Assembly: GCF_000696095.1 (NCBI RefSeq)
Contig: NZ_BAYX01000016.1
Coordinates: 1 to 64,000 of the forward strand
From: Rhizobium rhizogenes NBRC 13257
Lineage (GTDB): Bacteria; Pseudomonadota; Alphaproteobacteria; Rhizobiales; Rhizobiaceae
Reading direction: 5' to 3'
DNA length: 64,000 nucleotides
The notes below the pieces were generated by a model. It was not told the DNA's origin and made no database searches. It was given only the letters and a program-made list of their open reading frames with translations. Of this stretch, positions 18,806 through 29,000 are shown piece after piece. Made by a program: the position numbers and the translations under genes. Numbering within the stretch: position 1 is the stretch's first letter; each line of letters starts with the position of its first letter.

Positions 18806-21085
18806 TCAGCGTGATCCGACGACAGGTTGACCCTGACTAAACAGGATGCCATCGGCCTTCTTTAGCATCGCGTCAGCAATGTGAGCGTGACCCTGAGCCG
18901 ATGGATGCATGGGGCCTCCGAGCGAACGTTCAGCCTGCCAAACTCCAAAATCCTCATCTTTGGCAGGCTCATTGATAGCGGCGCCCTTAAAATAAAAGGA
19001 TAGCATGTACGCGTCGTTGAAGGTTCTTACCCATCGCTTCCGGCTTTCGTAAGGATAAAATGCGGTGCTAGGATTGAATACCTGCCAGTTTGCCTGGCCA
19101 TCGCTGCGCTTCTTGTGAGGGATGTCCCAGCTCTCGATCGCGTCCCCCACTGGGCCACGCTCGTCTCCGAAGTCACAGAAGCTGTGGCCGGCAAACTTGC
19201 CGACGTGATCGTCGGCAAAGGTCCAGCCGTTGTGCCTCGCAACCCCTCGGATATTGTCGTTCAACTCATCGACGATCTGATCGGCGGTGCGCGGTGTTAC
19301 CGTTTCTGGACTGTCATGTTCCACGATGGAGAAAAATGTTGAGACATTCATTCCACGGTTCCCGCTCCCGCAAAAACTGGTCTCTCCGCGTGTCAATCTG
19401 GGATAGGCTGTCAGAAGAACATGAGATGGATCCCGCATTTCAAACCTGTCTGCGATTGCAGCTTCCAGCATATTAAACCGTTTGGCAAGGCGCTGCATTC
19501 GCGTTTCGGCTTCGCCGATCGTGATCACATTTGCAGCGTGTTGGTAGATCGATAAAGCCCGATCCGAGAAGGGACCGAGGTCAATAGGTAGAATCCCAGA
19601 ATTCATCACTGCCTTCGAAACAAGCGGACCGAAGCCGATATCATTCCCTCCGATGCTGACGAGCAGCAAATCTATCGGCCGTTGGAGCTTGCCTGCTCGC
19701 AGCTTCGGGTAGCGATCTATGGTCGAGCTCGCCGGCCAACTCGCACAAGTCTGATTGTCATGTCGTAAAACAGCAATGCCCTGCCTTTGGCCGAGAATTT
19801 CAACTCGATGGATATCGTTCCTGAAGTAATTGTCCTGCGCATCGAGCGTCATGGGGAAAGGTGAGTACTGGATCCGGCCGCCGCTCAATGCGTCGATGAC
19901 ACCGCTGATCTGAGGCTGATGCAAACGCTGCCCGGCACTATCGTCTACCGTACATTCGCGATGGTCCTGTGGCCAAAATAGCCCATCGGAGATCTCGGCT
20001 CCCGAACACGCGTAGGAAATGAACGTAATCGAGTGATGGCGAGCACCTTCGAACGCAAGTGCGATCGCAGTGCGGGCTTGCGCGGAATAAATCGAGCGGT
20101 GACATTGGTCGTCGAGCCACTTTGCAGCGGTGCCCGCCTTGATCCGACCATCAGTTCGCTTTTCACGAGAAGGAATAATGAGGTTCGGATAACTAGGGTT
20201 GGCCCTCGTAGCGGAGACGCCAATGTAGGGCGAAACGCCATTGACGCGGTCAAGTTTCGCGGGCACATCGGGATTGCCCTCCCCCGACGCGAAAGAATCA
20301 CCAATTCCAACAATAAGCAGATCCTTTACCGCAATCGTTTCGGAAAGAGCTGGCACCGTTGGATCATCTATCGTCACGGTGACCGGATAGCTGCTTCCGT
20401 ACTTCGTACGCAGATAAATCGGCACGCCGCAATTGTGACTGGCGTAGCTCCATCGCTCCGCGCCGCGGTATAGAGGTTGCGGAAGAAACCCAAACCCGGC
20501 GGTCGCTTCACCACCAATTGAAAACTTACATGCGCCTTCGTATGCGTGCCAGCCATACCCATTCCGAGCCTCAATCTTGAGCTCGACAAAATGCCGTTTT
20601 GGCACCACGTACTCGTTAGATGTGCCACCGCTCATTTGACCGAGATCGCTGAGACAGCCCGCATAGCTCTTGTCGATAGGATTCCAGCATGTTCCGGCTG
20701 CCGGCGACGTGCCTTCTTCACTCCTGAGCATCGATGCCCAACCAAGGCGAGGATCAAAGTTGATTTCTGGTCGCCTGAAATCGATCGCTTCATCGTGCCG
20801 GAGCTGTTGAAAGCGCACGAGGCGGGTCTCACCAGCAACGTCCGACGGGCCATTCCACCAGCCAACGCTATTCAGACGAGATTCCATATCGGATACAATC
20901 GTGGTGGTACTACCGCCCGAATTTTTGATCGCATCGGTGTAAGCCCATTCCTGAATGAGCTCATCGGAGGCATATCTGAAAAAACGAAATGGCTGAACGA
21001 CCTGCCATGTCATCCTTAATTCAAGCGCACTCGCAGCGGTCGCGGCTGAAGTGAATATCACAAGGCTCAGAAAAATCAACCGCAC
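18806..21085 (-). CDS. Secreted SGNH/GDSL-family hydrolase
   Basis: About 759 residues with a signal peptide (VRLIFLSLVIFTSAATAASA). I chose the GTG at 21085 because a G-rich Shine-Dalgarno tract precedes it. An open frame extends to 21241 but adds an implausible basic leader. The SGNH blocks are in order: IGDSFASGEG (catalytic Ser), SIGGNDIGFG (oxyanion Asn) and HPSAQGHAHIAD near the C-terminus (catalytic His). A roughly 280-residue beta-rich N-terminal region precedes the hydrolase. Enzymes of this fold cleave esters of lipids, glycans or polysaccharides outside the cytoplasm. The substrate is unknown. Confidence 0.8.
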   Translation of the reverse strand: MRLIFLSLVIFTSAATAASALELRMTWQVVQPFRFFRYASDELIQEWAYTDAIKNSGGSTTTIVSDMESRLNSVGWWNGPSDVAGETRLVRFQQLRHDEAIDFRRPEINFDPRLGWASMLRSEEGTSPAAGTCWNPIDKSYAGCLSDLGQMSGGTSNEYVVPKRHFVELKIEARNGYGWHAYEGACKFSIGGEATAGFGFLPQPLYRGAERWSYASHNCGVPIYLRTKYGSSYPVTVTIDDPTVPALSETIAVKDLLIVGIGDSFASGEGNPDVPAKLDRVNGVSPYIGVSATRANPSYPNLIIPSREKRTDGRIKAGTAAKWLDDQCHRSIYSAQARTAIALAFEGARHHSITFISYACSGAEISDGLFWPQDHRECTVDDSAGQRLHQPQISGVIDALSGGRIQYSPFPMTLDAQDNYFRNDIHRVEILGQRQGIAVLRHDNQTCASWPASSTIDRYPKLRAGKLQRPIDLLLVSIGGNDIGFGPLVSKAVMNSGILPIDLGPFSDRALSIYQHAANVITIGEAETRMQRLAKRFNMLEAAIADRFEMRDPSHVLLTAYPRLTRGETSFCGSGNRGMNVSTFFSIVEHDSPETVTPRTADQIVDELNDNIRGVARHNGWTFADDHVGKFAGHSFCDFGDERGPVGDAIESWDIPHKKRSDGQANWQVFNPSTAFYPYESRKRWVRTFNDAYMLSFYFKGAAINEPAKDEDFGVWQAERSLGGPMHPSAQGHAHIADAMLKKADGILFSQGQPVVGSR

Positions 21086-21236
21086 GATATACCCCCCATA
21101 CGAACCAATAGTCGAGATTCTCTTCTGCCGGTGCTGAGGCGGCCGACGATATGCGTACTCCGCCTTCGGTCGATACTTGTGTCGTTTTGCATTTAATCGC
21201 AAGACTCTGCATACAATGATTTCAACAAGGTAGCCC

Positions 21237-21306
21237 GGCACTTAATTTGAGATTGGGCACTTAATTTGAGATTCTGGCATCGATTTAAGCACTTAAAGTG
21301 AGATTC
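21237..21306 (+). repeat. Short direct repeats (GCACTTAA...GAGATT)
   Basis: Two exact copies of an 18-base unit, GGCACTTAATTTGAGATT, lie at 21237-21254 and 21256-21273. A third related copy (GCACTTAAAGTGAGATTC) lies at 21289-21306. Spacing is 19 then 33 bases. Multiple short repeats like this occur at the ends of some insertion sequences such as the IS21 family, or as iterated protein-binding sites. No transposase is adjacent. The rest of 21307-21723 contains no supported gene. Confidence 0.6.
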
Positions 21307-21723
21307 GCCGCCGAGGAAAAGATGGCTGCCTCCGGCCAATCTTCACTTGAAAATTCCAGATATCACAATAGGTTATTGCCAATTTGATAAGCGTCAAGCG
21401 CCGAAACGCGAACCAAAAAATCTCATATTGAGTGCCATCATCTGCCGGAACGGGCGCATTCTTACGATTAATTGCCAAACGACAATCTTGTTGACTTGTG
21501 TGTGCGTTTTCAGCGCGAAACCGAGAAACTCGCTTGCCGCGATCACCGTCGGCCGGGTGAAGGGAATATCTCCCAAATTGACACCGTCTCAATCTTCAAT
21601 CTCAAGGTTGAACATGGACCAGAATGGAAAAATTTAATCTATTGCAGAGAGTACAATTCTGCTTAGCGTTCCTGCATCGCTCATCCCGTTTGCGCGGCAG
21701 CAACCTTGAAGGACGGGTATTCG

Positions 21724-22791
21724 ATGGAGTGCTTCCGGATTGACGAGAGCGGCTACACCGGCTTCGATTTGCTGAACGCGGAACAGCGTTTCCAAGGCGC
21801 ATCCGCGATCGCCATAGAAGATGACGAAGCCGCCAGGCTCATCCGCAACTACTTCCCGCGGCTGCAGGCAGGCGAGCTAAAATATCGGTCTTTGTCGCGA
21901 CGGCCTGGAAACCACGAGAGACTGCTTGGGTTGTTGCGCGATATTCACACGCATTTCGAGTGCGTCACCTATGTCTGTGATAAGCGCTATCTGCTGACAC
22001 TCATGTTCGTCGATTACGCTGTCGAACCCTTCTACTATGAACGAGGCCATGACCTTTATGTCGATGGCGGCAACTATGCCATGGCGTCCTTGCTGTACAC
22101 AGTCGGACCCACGCTTTTCGGCTGGGAGGGGTTTGATGAGTTAATGACCGCATTCCAGCTAGCGGTGAAGGAAAAATCGCCGCTGTCGCGGATCAGACTG
22201 GTCTCAGCTGCTAGAAACATCGACTGGCGTCGGCTCGAAGAGGTTCTAGGACCGATCACGCAGGCTTGCCCGGATTGCTGGCAAGCGATCGTGACCCCTG
22301 GCGTCAACACCGACGCTGCCTGGATCGTGCTGCAATCGCTCATTTCGCGAATGGAAGCGATGGCCAACGGAGTGTACAGGGTCGAACATGACCAGTCCAA
22401 AAACCTCCTTGCCTACCACGCGATGATCAAAAAATTTATCGACCACGACGAAGAGATCGAATTTCGGACCACCGAAATCGCGAGCCTGAAATTCCCGCTG
22501 AAACTGACCGAAGTGGTGCAGGTGGACTCCAAACGCAGCCCCGCCGTGCAGCTTGCGGATGTAATGATCGGCGCTGCAATTGAAGGTGCGACCACTATGG
22601 CTGGGATACGCGCGGGCGGTTTGGATCCTGAAGAAGTTTCCAAAATCTATGCCGACGGCCAATTCATCCACATGAGTCCGACGATCGATTTCGAAGAAAA
22701 CCGCCGTTTCCGCAAAGGCTCGCGATCATCCGAGATGATTGATTATTTCGCCGAACACTTCTCCGATCGGGACAAAGGTGGGCGCGCTTAG
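21724..22791 (+). CDS. DUF3800-domain protein
   Basis: About 355 residues from the ATG at 21724 (AAGGA upstream); a TTG at 21706 is possible. It opens with FRIDESGYTG, the RNase H-like first strand with conserved Asp-Glu that marks DUF3800. A late PAVQLADVMIGA segment gives the conserved C-terminal Asp. DUF3800 is predicted to be a metal-dependent nuclease of the RNase H fold and is frequent in defence islands. It converges on the helicase-nuclease gene, their stop codons overlapping by four bases, so the two transcripts meet tail to tail. Confidence 0.8.
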   Translation: MECFRIDESGYTGFDLLNAEQRFQGASAIAIEDDEAARLIRNYFPRLQAGELKYRSLSRRPGNHERLLGLLRDIHTHFECVTYVCDKRYLLTLMFVDYAVEPFYYERGHDLYVDGGNYAMASLLYTVGPTLFGWEGFDELMTAFQLAVKEKSPLSRIRLVSAARNIDWRRLEEVLGPITQACPDCWQAIVTPGVNTDAAWIVLQSLISRMEAMANGVYRVEHDQSKNLLAYHAMIKKFIDHDEEIEFRTTEIASLKFPLKLTEVVQVDSKRSPAVQLADVMIGAAIEGATTMAGIRAGGLDPEEVSKIYADGQFIHMSPTIDFEENRRFRKGSRSSEMIDYFAEHFSDRDKGGRA

Positions 22792-25700
22792 CCGCCGCTC
22801 TTTATCGTCTTGATGTTGCGCGAGATCTGGGGTCGATCGATGCCTTCGGTCTCCGTTGTCGTCAACAGCGTGCCGTTCGGACCGCCGCCTTCCTCGTGTG
22901 GAAGGATGCCGTTGGTCCGATACCAAGCGAGCTTCGCAGTCCACTTCCAATCGTATTCGGCGTCCCCGAGCATGCCGAGGTGTTCCCAGTACCAGTTCTC
23001 GCCGGTGTCCGCGTCCTCAATGGTGAAATCTGGATAGCGGCGCGTCCCGTCCCTACCGATCAACGGTAGCTCATAGGCGTATTCTATCCCAGCCGCCGCC
23101 AGCGCATCGGCAATGATCACCTCGGATTTCGAGATCATGAGCTCTCCACGCCGCGACCGTTGGATATGCTTCTTGTCGAAGACGCGCTCGCCCACTTGGA
23201 CCGGCTCGGGTGGGCCGAAAATGTTGGTCAGCCTGCGTCCAGTGTCCGACATGAAGCGGTATTCAAGGAGCTTGAAGGGATCACCCTGGCAGAGAAGCAC
23301 CAGACGCGTGCTCTGCCGCGTCAATGCCGTATAGAGCAGCTCACGCGAGAGGATGCGGCAGGGGTTCGGAACAACGACGAACACGGTGTCGAACTCGCTG
23401 CCCTGTGCTTTGTGCACGGTGAGCGCATACGCAAGTTCCAAAAGGCGTCCGTCCTCATCTAGGTCGCTCGGCCAGAAAGCATATTCAAAACCTGGCTGTG
23501 ACGACAACGAGACCTTGAGTTGGTCTAGGCTGACGCTGCTTCCCCTTTTCCGAAACGGACCGGTGACGATGCCAATCTCCCCGTTGGCGACATATTTCAG
23601 TGGCTCATTTCCCTCCTTATCTTGGTCTGGATACACCCACCGGCGTCGATGATTTCCAACGTTGATGACCTTATCGCCGTAAATGATCCCGTCGCTACCC
23701 ATAGGCGCCGGTACCTTCGCAAAGCGACGATCTTCGTTCTGAGCGCGCTTTCGCGTCTCTCCCCGAAAGCCCGACTGGATCAGCCGATTCAGGATCATCG
23801 TACCGGCAGCCTCCCCTTTCAGGGGCGACAACACTTGCCAGCGATCGGCGGCGCTGCCCGAGGACCAGAAATTGAAATATACGTAGCCATTGCTCTCATT
23901 GCCGCCCAGAGCACGCATCGCAAAGGATTTCTCGATGTCGGCCGCGTCGATTCCAAGCTCCTCCGCGATCACCTTGGGCAGTAGCGCCGCAAGTTGCGAT
24001 GGTGAGGACCACGAACAGATGCGCAGATGCTGGCCGCAGTCACCCCCAGCAAGCTTCGAAATGATCTCGTCACCGCCGGGTCCGGTTGGTCGGCCGCTGA
24101 AAAGCTCCGCCAGCTCGAGGTCCTGGCGATGATCGCCCTTTTGTCGACTGCCGATCGTGAGCTCGGCATAGCCACGTGTGACGCGCGGCTTTCCTGCCGG
24201 AAACGTCTCGGGCGTCAGCATCTCGACGATATCGACGAACGGCCTTCCAGCACCAATCGGCGGCAGCTGGCTCGGATCACCGACCAGGATGATGCGATCG
24301 ACGCCGCTCAAGGCATCGAGCAAGGCAGCAAACTGCTCCTCCGTGAGCATGGAGGCTTCGTCGACAACTACGGTCTTGAAGCTCGATACCCGCTCGAGGT
24401 CGCCGACGACACGGTAGCTCTGCGTCCGCTCGTCGTACCGCCTCGGGCGGAGAAACTGCGCCAATGTCCGCGCGTCGATGCCCGTCGCTTGCTGGAGGCG
24501 AACGCGCGCCTTCCCCGTCGGAGCGAGCAGAAGAACACCGCGGTCCTTGATCGGCCCGGCCTTGCAGAGAAACCTCAACAATGTCGTCTTGCCGGTGCCG
24601 GCTGCACCGATCAGCACGGAGAAGCGGCTAGATGCTAGCTCTTCGAGCGCGGCTGCCTTCTCTCCGCGGCCACGGTCCTCCAGTGAGTTCTTCGGCGCAG
24701 GTGTGCCTTTGAACTCCCGGTCGAGCTCTGCGCGCCAGTTGATCTCGATGACGTGGCGCTTGCCCCTGTTGACACGCTTCTGCACGGTATCCGCGATCAG
24801 CTCGCGCGTCACGGCCAGCCTATCGAGCTGAAACGCAGGCTTGCCGTCCTTAAGCGAGCAGGCGACAATGACCGGCGCCAGCCGCGCCGCATGGATCTCG
24901 AACTGATCCTCGGTTGCCGGCAGCAGCGGACTCAGCGTGAGCTTGCGCAGCCGCGAGATGATGTCTTCGCGGGCGAGCAGGGTGTGGCCCTCCACCGCCG
25001 CCGCCTCGATGACGGCAGTCGTCGCCGCCCGGAGACGGCGGCCGTCGATCGGCCCGGTCATCGCCGAAGGCGCGGCGAGTGGGTGTGCGCTCGCCACTTG
25101 CTTTTCAGGGAATGCGCCTTGGTCAAGGGTACGGAAAGCGATGGGCTCGGGCTGCAGGCGGTCGGATTCGTAAATCATGTAGGGGTTCTTCAGGACTGCT
25201 GCATCGGAGATCTCTTCCTCACCGATGCGAAGACCCGCCTCGTTTCGAGCGGCCCCGTCCCACCATCGCGTCGCTTGTTGGAAAGATATGTCGAATCTCG
25301 CAAGCAGCTTTGCGAAGTCCAGTCGCTTCCGTCCGCGATCGCTAGCGTAGTAGTTCCAAGTCTGAGCGAAGCCCTTAATTTGGGCTCGAAGGTCGCCGGA
25401 AAGCTCCTTCGGGTCGCGTACGAGTGATGCGAGGACAGGCCACGGATCGGCGTTCTCACCGGCCTTTTCCCAGCAGTAGTGGGCGAGCTGATACCCATGC
25501 TCGACTCCCATGGAGCTGAGGACGGAACCGAGGCCCGGATATGGCCCCCGTAGGCTCCAGAGCTCGCCAAGCCGATGGTCGATCCACTGCAGTTGCGACG
25601 ACCAGTTCCCACCGAAGCGCTCTGCATAAGTGCTGAGCGCCTGCTTCACCGACAGAAGCGCCGCGATCGCGCTTCCAGACGCGACATGCTCGCTCGCATA

Positions 25701-26588
25701 TGAAAATTCGCCCTGATACTCGTCCGGTACAAAGGCGATGCAATCTCTCGGATCAAGGCTTGCGTCGGCCTCACAGCGCGCCAGAAGGGCGTGATAAGGC
25801 AGGAGCACGCCATCGTCTCCGTGAGGCCGGATGCTGTGGCACACCGAGCGCTCCCATAGGTACGATCGCAGCGCACCATCGGCTGGTGCCTCGTAGTCCC
25901 ACTCCTGGAGATTCCCGATCGAGGTGACACGGCCGACACCGACGATCATCCACTGGTCATCATCGATCAGCGGTGCGCGCTTCGCATAGACGAACACCAA
26001 GCTCCGTTGCGGCTGGATCGCACTAAAGAACGCATTGAGAAGAGCCTTCTGGTTGGCCTCGCCCTGGATCCATGGGCGTTCAGCCAGCCACTCTGGCTCG
26101 GACGGCTCGTAATCCGGACGAGCGTCGATCCCATAGCGTTCGACGATCGACTGAGGATCGATCTCGCCCTGCCGCCACCGTGCCCCCCAGGCTCGTTCCT
26201 TGAGAAGCCAGCCGAACGGCGTCGCCGCTGTCGAGAACGCGGGGTGCATGAACTGGGTGTCAGCGATGTGGCGATGATCTTCGCTGGTGCTGGCGTAGGC
26301 ATGGCGCGTCATCCGCCGCTGCGGCTTCGGCGACAGAAAGTTGACCCGTTCGGCAAAGCAGGGCGGAGCGTGCTCGGACGGAATGTCGTGCAAGAACCTC
26401 CCCGCATAAACGGTCTCGACGCCGTCGTTTCGGACGGCGCCGATCCTGTTGAGCGCCAGACAACTCGAATTTTCGCTGGGGCGGATGCAGACGGTTCCAT
26501 TCCAACCTGCATCATGCCATGGCACTCGAACCGATAGATGCCGCAATGGGAGATGTTGTTGCAACCGACCAGTAGTATTCGTCGCCAT
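22788..26588 (-). CDS. RecD-like SF1 helicase with C-terminal nuclease domain
   Basis: A 1,266-residue protein. The N-terminal region opens with VRVPWHDAGWNGTVC and carries several Cys residues. The helicase core follows: Walker A GAAGTGKTT near 661-669, Walker B VVVDEASML, a GDPSQLPP motif III, and ALTVHKAQGSEFD (motif V), as in RecD/RecD2 and other SF1B enzymes. The last 110 residues look like a PD-(D/E)xK nuclease (RYPDFTIED...WYWEHLGML). The start at 26588 has GGAGGGG upstream. It diverges across roughly 230 bases from the GHKL-nuclease gene. A helicase fused to a nuclease suggests degradation of foreign or damaged DNA; family membership in a named defence system was not established. Confidence 0.8.
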   Translation of the reverse strand: MATNTTGRLQQHLPLRHLSVRVPWHDAGWNGTVCIRPSENSSCLALNRIGAVRNDGVETVYAGRFLHDIPSEHAPPCFAERVNFLSPKPQRRMTRHAYASTSEDHRHIADTQFMHPAFSTAATPFGWLLKERAWGARWRQGEIDPQSIVERYGIDARPDYEPSEPEWLAERPWIQGEANQKALLNAFFSAIQPQRSLVFVYAKRAPLIDDDQWMIVGVGRVTSIGNLQEWDYEAPADGALRSYLWERSVCHSIRPHGDDGVLLPYHALLARCEADASLDPRDCIAFVPDEYQGEFSYASEHVASGSAIAALLSVKQALSTYAERFGGNWSSQLQWIDHRLGELWSLRGPYPGLGSVLSSMGVEHGYQLAHYCWEKAGENADPWPVLASLVRDPKELSGDLRAQIKGFAQTWNYYASDRGRKRLDFAKLLARFDISFQQATRWWDGAARNEAGLRIGEEEISDAAVLKNPYMIYESDRLQPEPIAFRTLDQGAFPEKQVASAHPLAAPSAMTGPIDGRRLRAATTAVIEAAAVEGHTLLAREDIISRLRKLTLSPLLPATEDQFEIHAARLAPVIVACSLKDGKPAFQLDRLAVTRELIADTVQKRVNRGKRHVIEINWRAELDREFKGTPAPKNSLEDRGRGEKAAALEELASSRFSVLIGAAGTGKTTLLRFLCKAGPIKDRGVLLLAPTGKARVRLQQATGIDARTLAQFLRPRRYDERTQSYRVVGDLERVSSFKTVVVDEASMLTEEQFAALLDALSGVDRIILVGDPSQLPPIGAGRPFVDIVEMLTPETFPAGKPRVTRGYAELTIGSRQKGDHRQDLELAELFSGRPTGPGGDEIISKLAGGDCGQHLRICSWSSPSQLAALLPKVIAEELGIDAADIEKSFAMRALGGNESNGYVYFNFWSSGSAADRWQVLSPLKGEAAGTMILNRLIQSGFRGETRKRAQNEDRRFAKVPAPMGSDGIIYGDKVINVGNHRRRWVYPDQDKEGNEPLKYVANGEIGIVTGPFRKRGSSVSLDQLKVSLSSQPGFEYAFWPSDLDEDGRLLELAYALTVHKAQGSEFDTVFVVVPNPCRILSRELLYTALTRQSTRLVLLCQGDPFKLLEYRFMSDTGRRLTNIFGPPEPVQVGERVFDKKHIQRSRRGELMISKSEVIIADALAAAGIEYAYELPLIGRDGTRRYPDFTIEDADTGENWYWEHLGMLGDAEYDWKWTAKLAWYRTNGILPHEEGGGPNGTLLTTTETEGIDRPQISRNIKTIKSGG

Positions 26589-26821
26589 TTCCCCTCCCTT
26601 GAGACGCAGAACGTTCCACTCTAAGCATACCTACTTTATTGCACGCATGAGGTTGCGCCGGCCATGATCTCCAACAAAAAAATTAATGCAGGAGACGCCG
26701 CTCTGTGCCCGCGCGTCCGCTCCCCTCGCTATGCTGATTTCCGCGCCTTATCTTGCGGTCGCAGGTAGCGAGCGGAAGGGATACCTGCTACAACCCAAAG
26801 ATATATTCGCGGGTGTCGAAA

Positions 26822-28888
26822 GTGGACCAAATCAAGCCAACGCAAGCGGGAATGCTCCGCACGAACCTGCGAAATCAGATCAGGCAGACGCCTCTTCCAA
26901 AGTGGAAGTCGCTTTTGCCGCTTTTCGAAGCGGTGATGAATTCGTTTCAGGCGGTACAAGACTCCAGCGCTGATCGGGAACACCGCATTACAATCGAAAT
27001 CGAACGCGACGAACCCGGCCTCTTCGTTGACGAGACGCCAGCAGTGAAGGGTTTCGTAATTACAGATACCGGTGTGGGATTCGATGATGACAATTTCGAA
27101 TCCTTCAACACAGCGTATTCAGACCACAAGTATGATCGGGGCGGCAAAGGTCTCGGCCGCTTTATGTGGCTCAAGGCATTTGATCGGGTGGAGGTGGATA
27201 GTGTCTTTGAAGCTAACGACAGCGGTGAAATCACTCGCTGGAGGCGAAGATTCACTTTCGATTTTGCCTATGATCCGGAATTCGCGTCATTGTCAGAGGC
27301 CGGATCTCAACTTTCGCGGACGATAGTTCGGCTCGAAAATTTCAAGCGTCCCTATAGTGAAGAATGTCCACGCGATGTGGACCAGCTCGCACTACGTCTC
27401 GCGGAGCACTTTATTGTTGTCTTGATGAGCCCGGATTGCCCATTCGTTGACCTGATTGACGGCGGTGTCAAAACTTCGCTGAACAAGGTCTACCGTGATC
27501 ATTTCGCGAAGTACGCTTCTGATAGCTCCTTCACAATCGGCGACAGGACGTTCACAATCCATGGGTTCCGACTTACGGCGCCGCGTGCGACGAAGCATAA
27601 ACTGATCTATGCCGCCAATTCACGTGGTGTGCTGTCTGAGATGCTCGACAAGTTCGTCCCGAACCTCGCGACTAAATTGCAGAATGTGGATGGAAAGAGC
27701 TTCGCCTACCTAGCCGTGGTTCAAGGGGACTATCTGAACGACAAGGTCAACAATTTTCGCACTGACTTCGAGATGAGTGAGGACACTGAAGAAGAATTGT
27801 TAGGTGTTGTTACCGGCGAAATTCGGCGTTCCGAGATCAGGGATGCATCTATCGACTTCATCGAACGCGACCTGGCGACACTGATCGCCACGCTGAATGA
27901 GATCAAGACGCAGCGTGTTATGTCGTTCGTCCAAACAGACGCACCCCAATACAAGCCCCTGCTGCGCTATCTACCGTTCTTCATCAGAGACATCGCTCCG
28001 AATGCCAGCAAAACGGATATTGAGTTCGCGTTGCATCGAGAACTCCATCGGCGGGAAGTCGCGCTCAAACGAGAAAGCGGGAAAATCCTGATAGAGGCGG
28101 CAAAGCTCAAAGACTACGATGGATATCGGGACAGACTTGCCGAATTCCTCGAACAGTCTAACGAGCTGGGCGCAAGTGCCTTAGCTCAGTACGTAATGCA
28201 TCGAAAGATTGTTCTACAGCTTTTCGATAAAGCACTTTCCGCAGACCGAAAAACGGAGAAGTATCCGTTGGAAGAGGCGGTTCACAATATTCTGTTCCCT
28301 ATGCGATCGACGGACAGAGATACGCTCTATTCTCAGCATAATTTGTGGATGATTGACGAGCGACTTACCTATCACTGGTTTTTGTCTTCTGACAAACCGC
28401 TCAAGAAACTTGATGATTTTCAGTCAACGTCCCCTCTAAGACCAGATCTCTTCATATTTGACCGGAAGATTACATTCTCAGAGGGTGAAGAAGGCCAGCA
28501 GCCGGTCAACAGCTTGGTGGTGGTCGAGTTCAAACGTCCCCAACGGGACGACTATTCTGACCAGGACAATCCCCTGCAGCAGGTGCTCGACCAAATTCGT
28601 GACATTCGCAAGGGCCAGGTCAAAGACGAGAAGGGTCGGCCGATCGTGCTGGCCTATGAAAAGGTGCCGACGTTCGCCTATATCATCTGCGACATCACTC
28701 CCTCGCTGCGGGAAGTCCTTGTTGATCGGGATGCAACGGGGACCCCCGACGGTCTGAGCTATTACGGGTATCACAAGAACCACTCGGTCTATTTCGAAGT
28801 CATTGATTACGCAAAGCTTTTGACCGACGCGAAGAAACGAAACCGCGTATTCTTCGACAAGCTCAACCTCATGGGCGGCAAGGGGTAA
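26822..28888 (+). CDS. GHKL ATPase with C-terminal PD-(D/E)xK-like nuclease
   Basis: About 689 residues from the GTG at 26822; ATG 26852 or an upstream 26753 start are alternatives. The N-terminal 200 residues carry the GHKL/HSP90-type ATPase motifs: FEAVMNSFQA (N box), ITDTGVGFDDD (G1 box, DxGxG) and GGKGLGRFMW (G2 box). The C-terminal 200 residues contain RPDLFIFDRK followed by VVVEFKRPQR, a D...ExK arrangement typical of restriction-endonuclease-fold nucleases. ATPase-nuclease fusions of this kind (MORC/Hsp90-like) are common in prokaryotic conflict systems. It is divergent from the RecD-like helicase-nuclease and may share its control region. Confidence 0.75.
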   Translation: MDQIKPTQAGMLRTNLRNQIRQTPLPKWKSLLPLFEAVMNSFQAVQDSSADREHRITIEIERDEPGLFVDETPAVKGFVITDTGVGFDDDNFESFNTAYSDHKYDRGGKGLGRFMWLKAFDRVEVDSVFEANDSGEITRWRRRFTFDFAYDPEFASLSEAGSQLSRTIVRLENFKRPYSEECPRDVDQLALRLAEHFIVVLMSPDCPFVDLIDGGVKTSLNKVYRDHFAKYASDSSFTIGDRTFTIHGFRLTAPRATKHKLIYAANSRGVLSEMLDKFVPNLATKLQNVDGKSFAYLAVVQGDYLNDKVNNFRTDFEMSEDTEEELLGVVTGEIRRSEIRDASIDFIERDLATLIATLNEIKTQRVMSFVQTDAPQYKPLLRYLPFFIRDIAPNASKTDIEFALHRELHRREVALKRESGKILIEAAKLKDYDGYRDRLAEFLEQSNELGASALAQYVMHRKIVLQLFDKALSADRKTEKYPLEEAVHNILFPMRSTDRDTLYSQHNLWMIDERLTYHWFLSSDKPLKKLDDFQSTSPLRPDLFIFDRKITFSEGEEGQQPVNSLVVVEFKRPQRDDYSDQDNPLQQVLDQIRDIRKGQVKDEKGRPIVLAYEKVPTFAYIICDITPSLREVLVDRDATGTPDGLSYYGYHKNHSVYFEVIDYAKLLTDAKKRNRVFFDKLNLMGGKG

Positions 28889-29000
28889 CGAAGCCCTCAT
28901 CGAGCTAAGCCGCCTTCGATCTGCCCCTCTTGAGCAAAGTTCTAAACAATTCGCGACATGGTCATGGCGTTGCCTCCGGAACTGACTACGAAAAGCCGCG

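Noticed and set aside
24027..25427. Two overlapping plus-strand frames of over 200 codons inside the helicase-nuclease gene
   Set aside because: They are antisense to clear helicase motifs and have no start signals or domain content.
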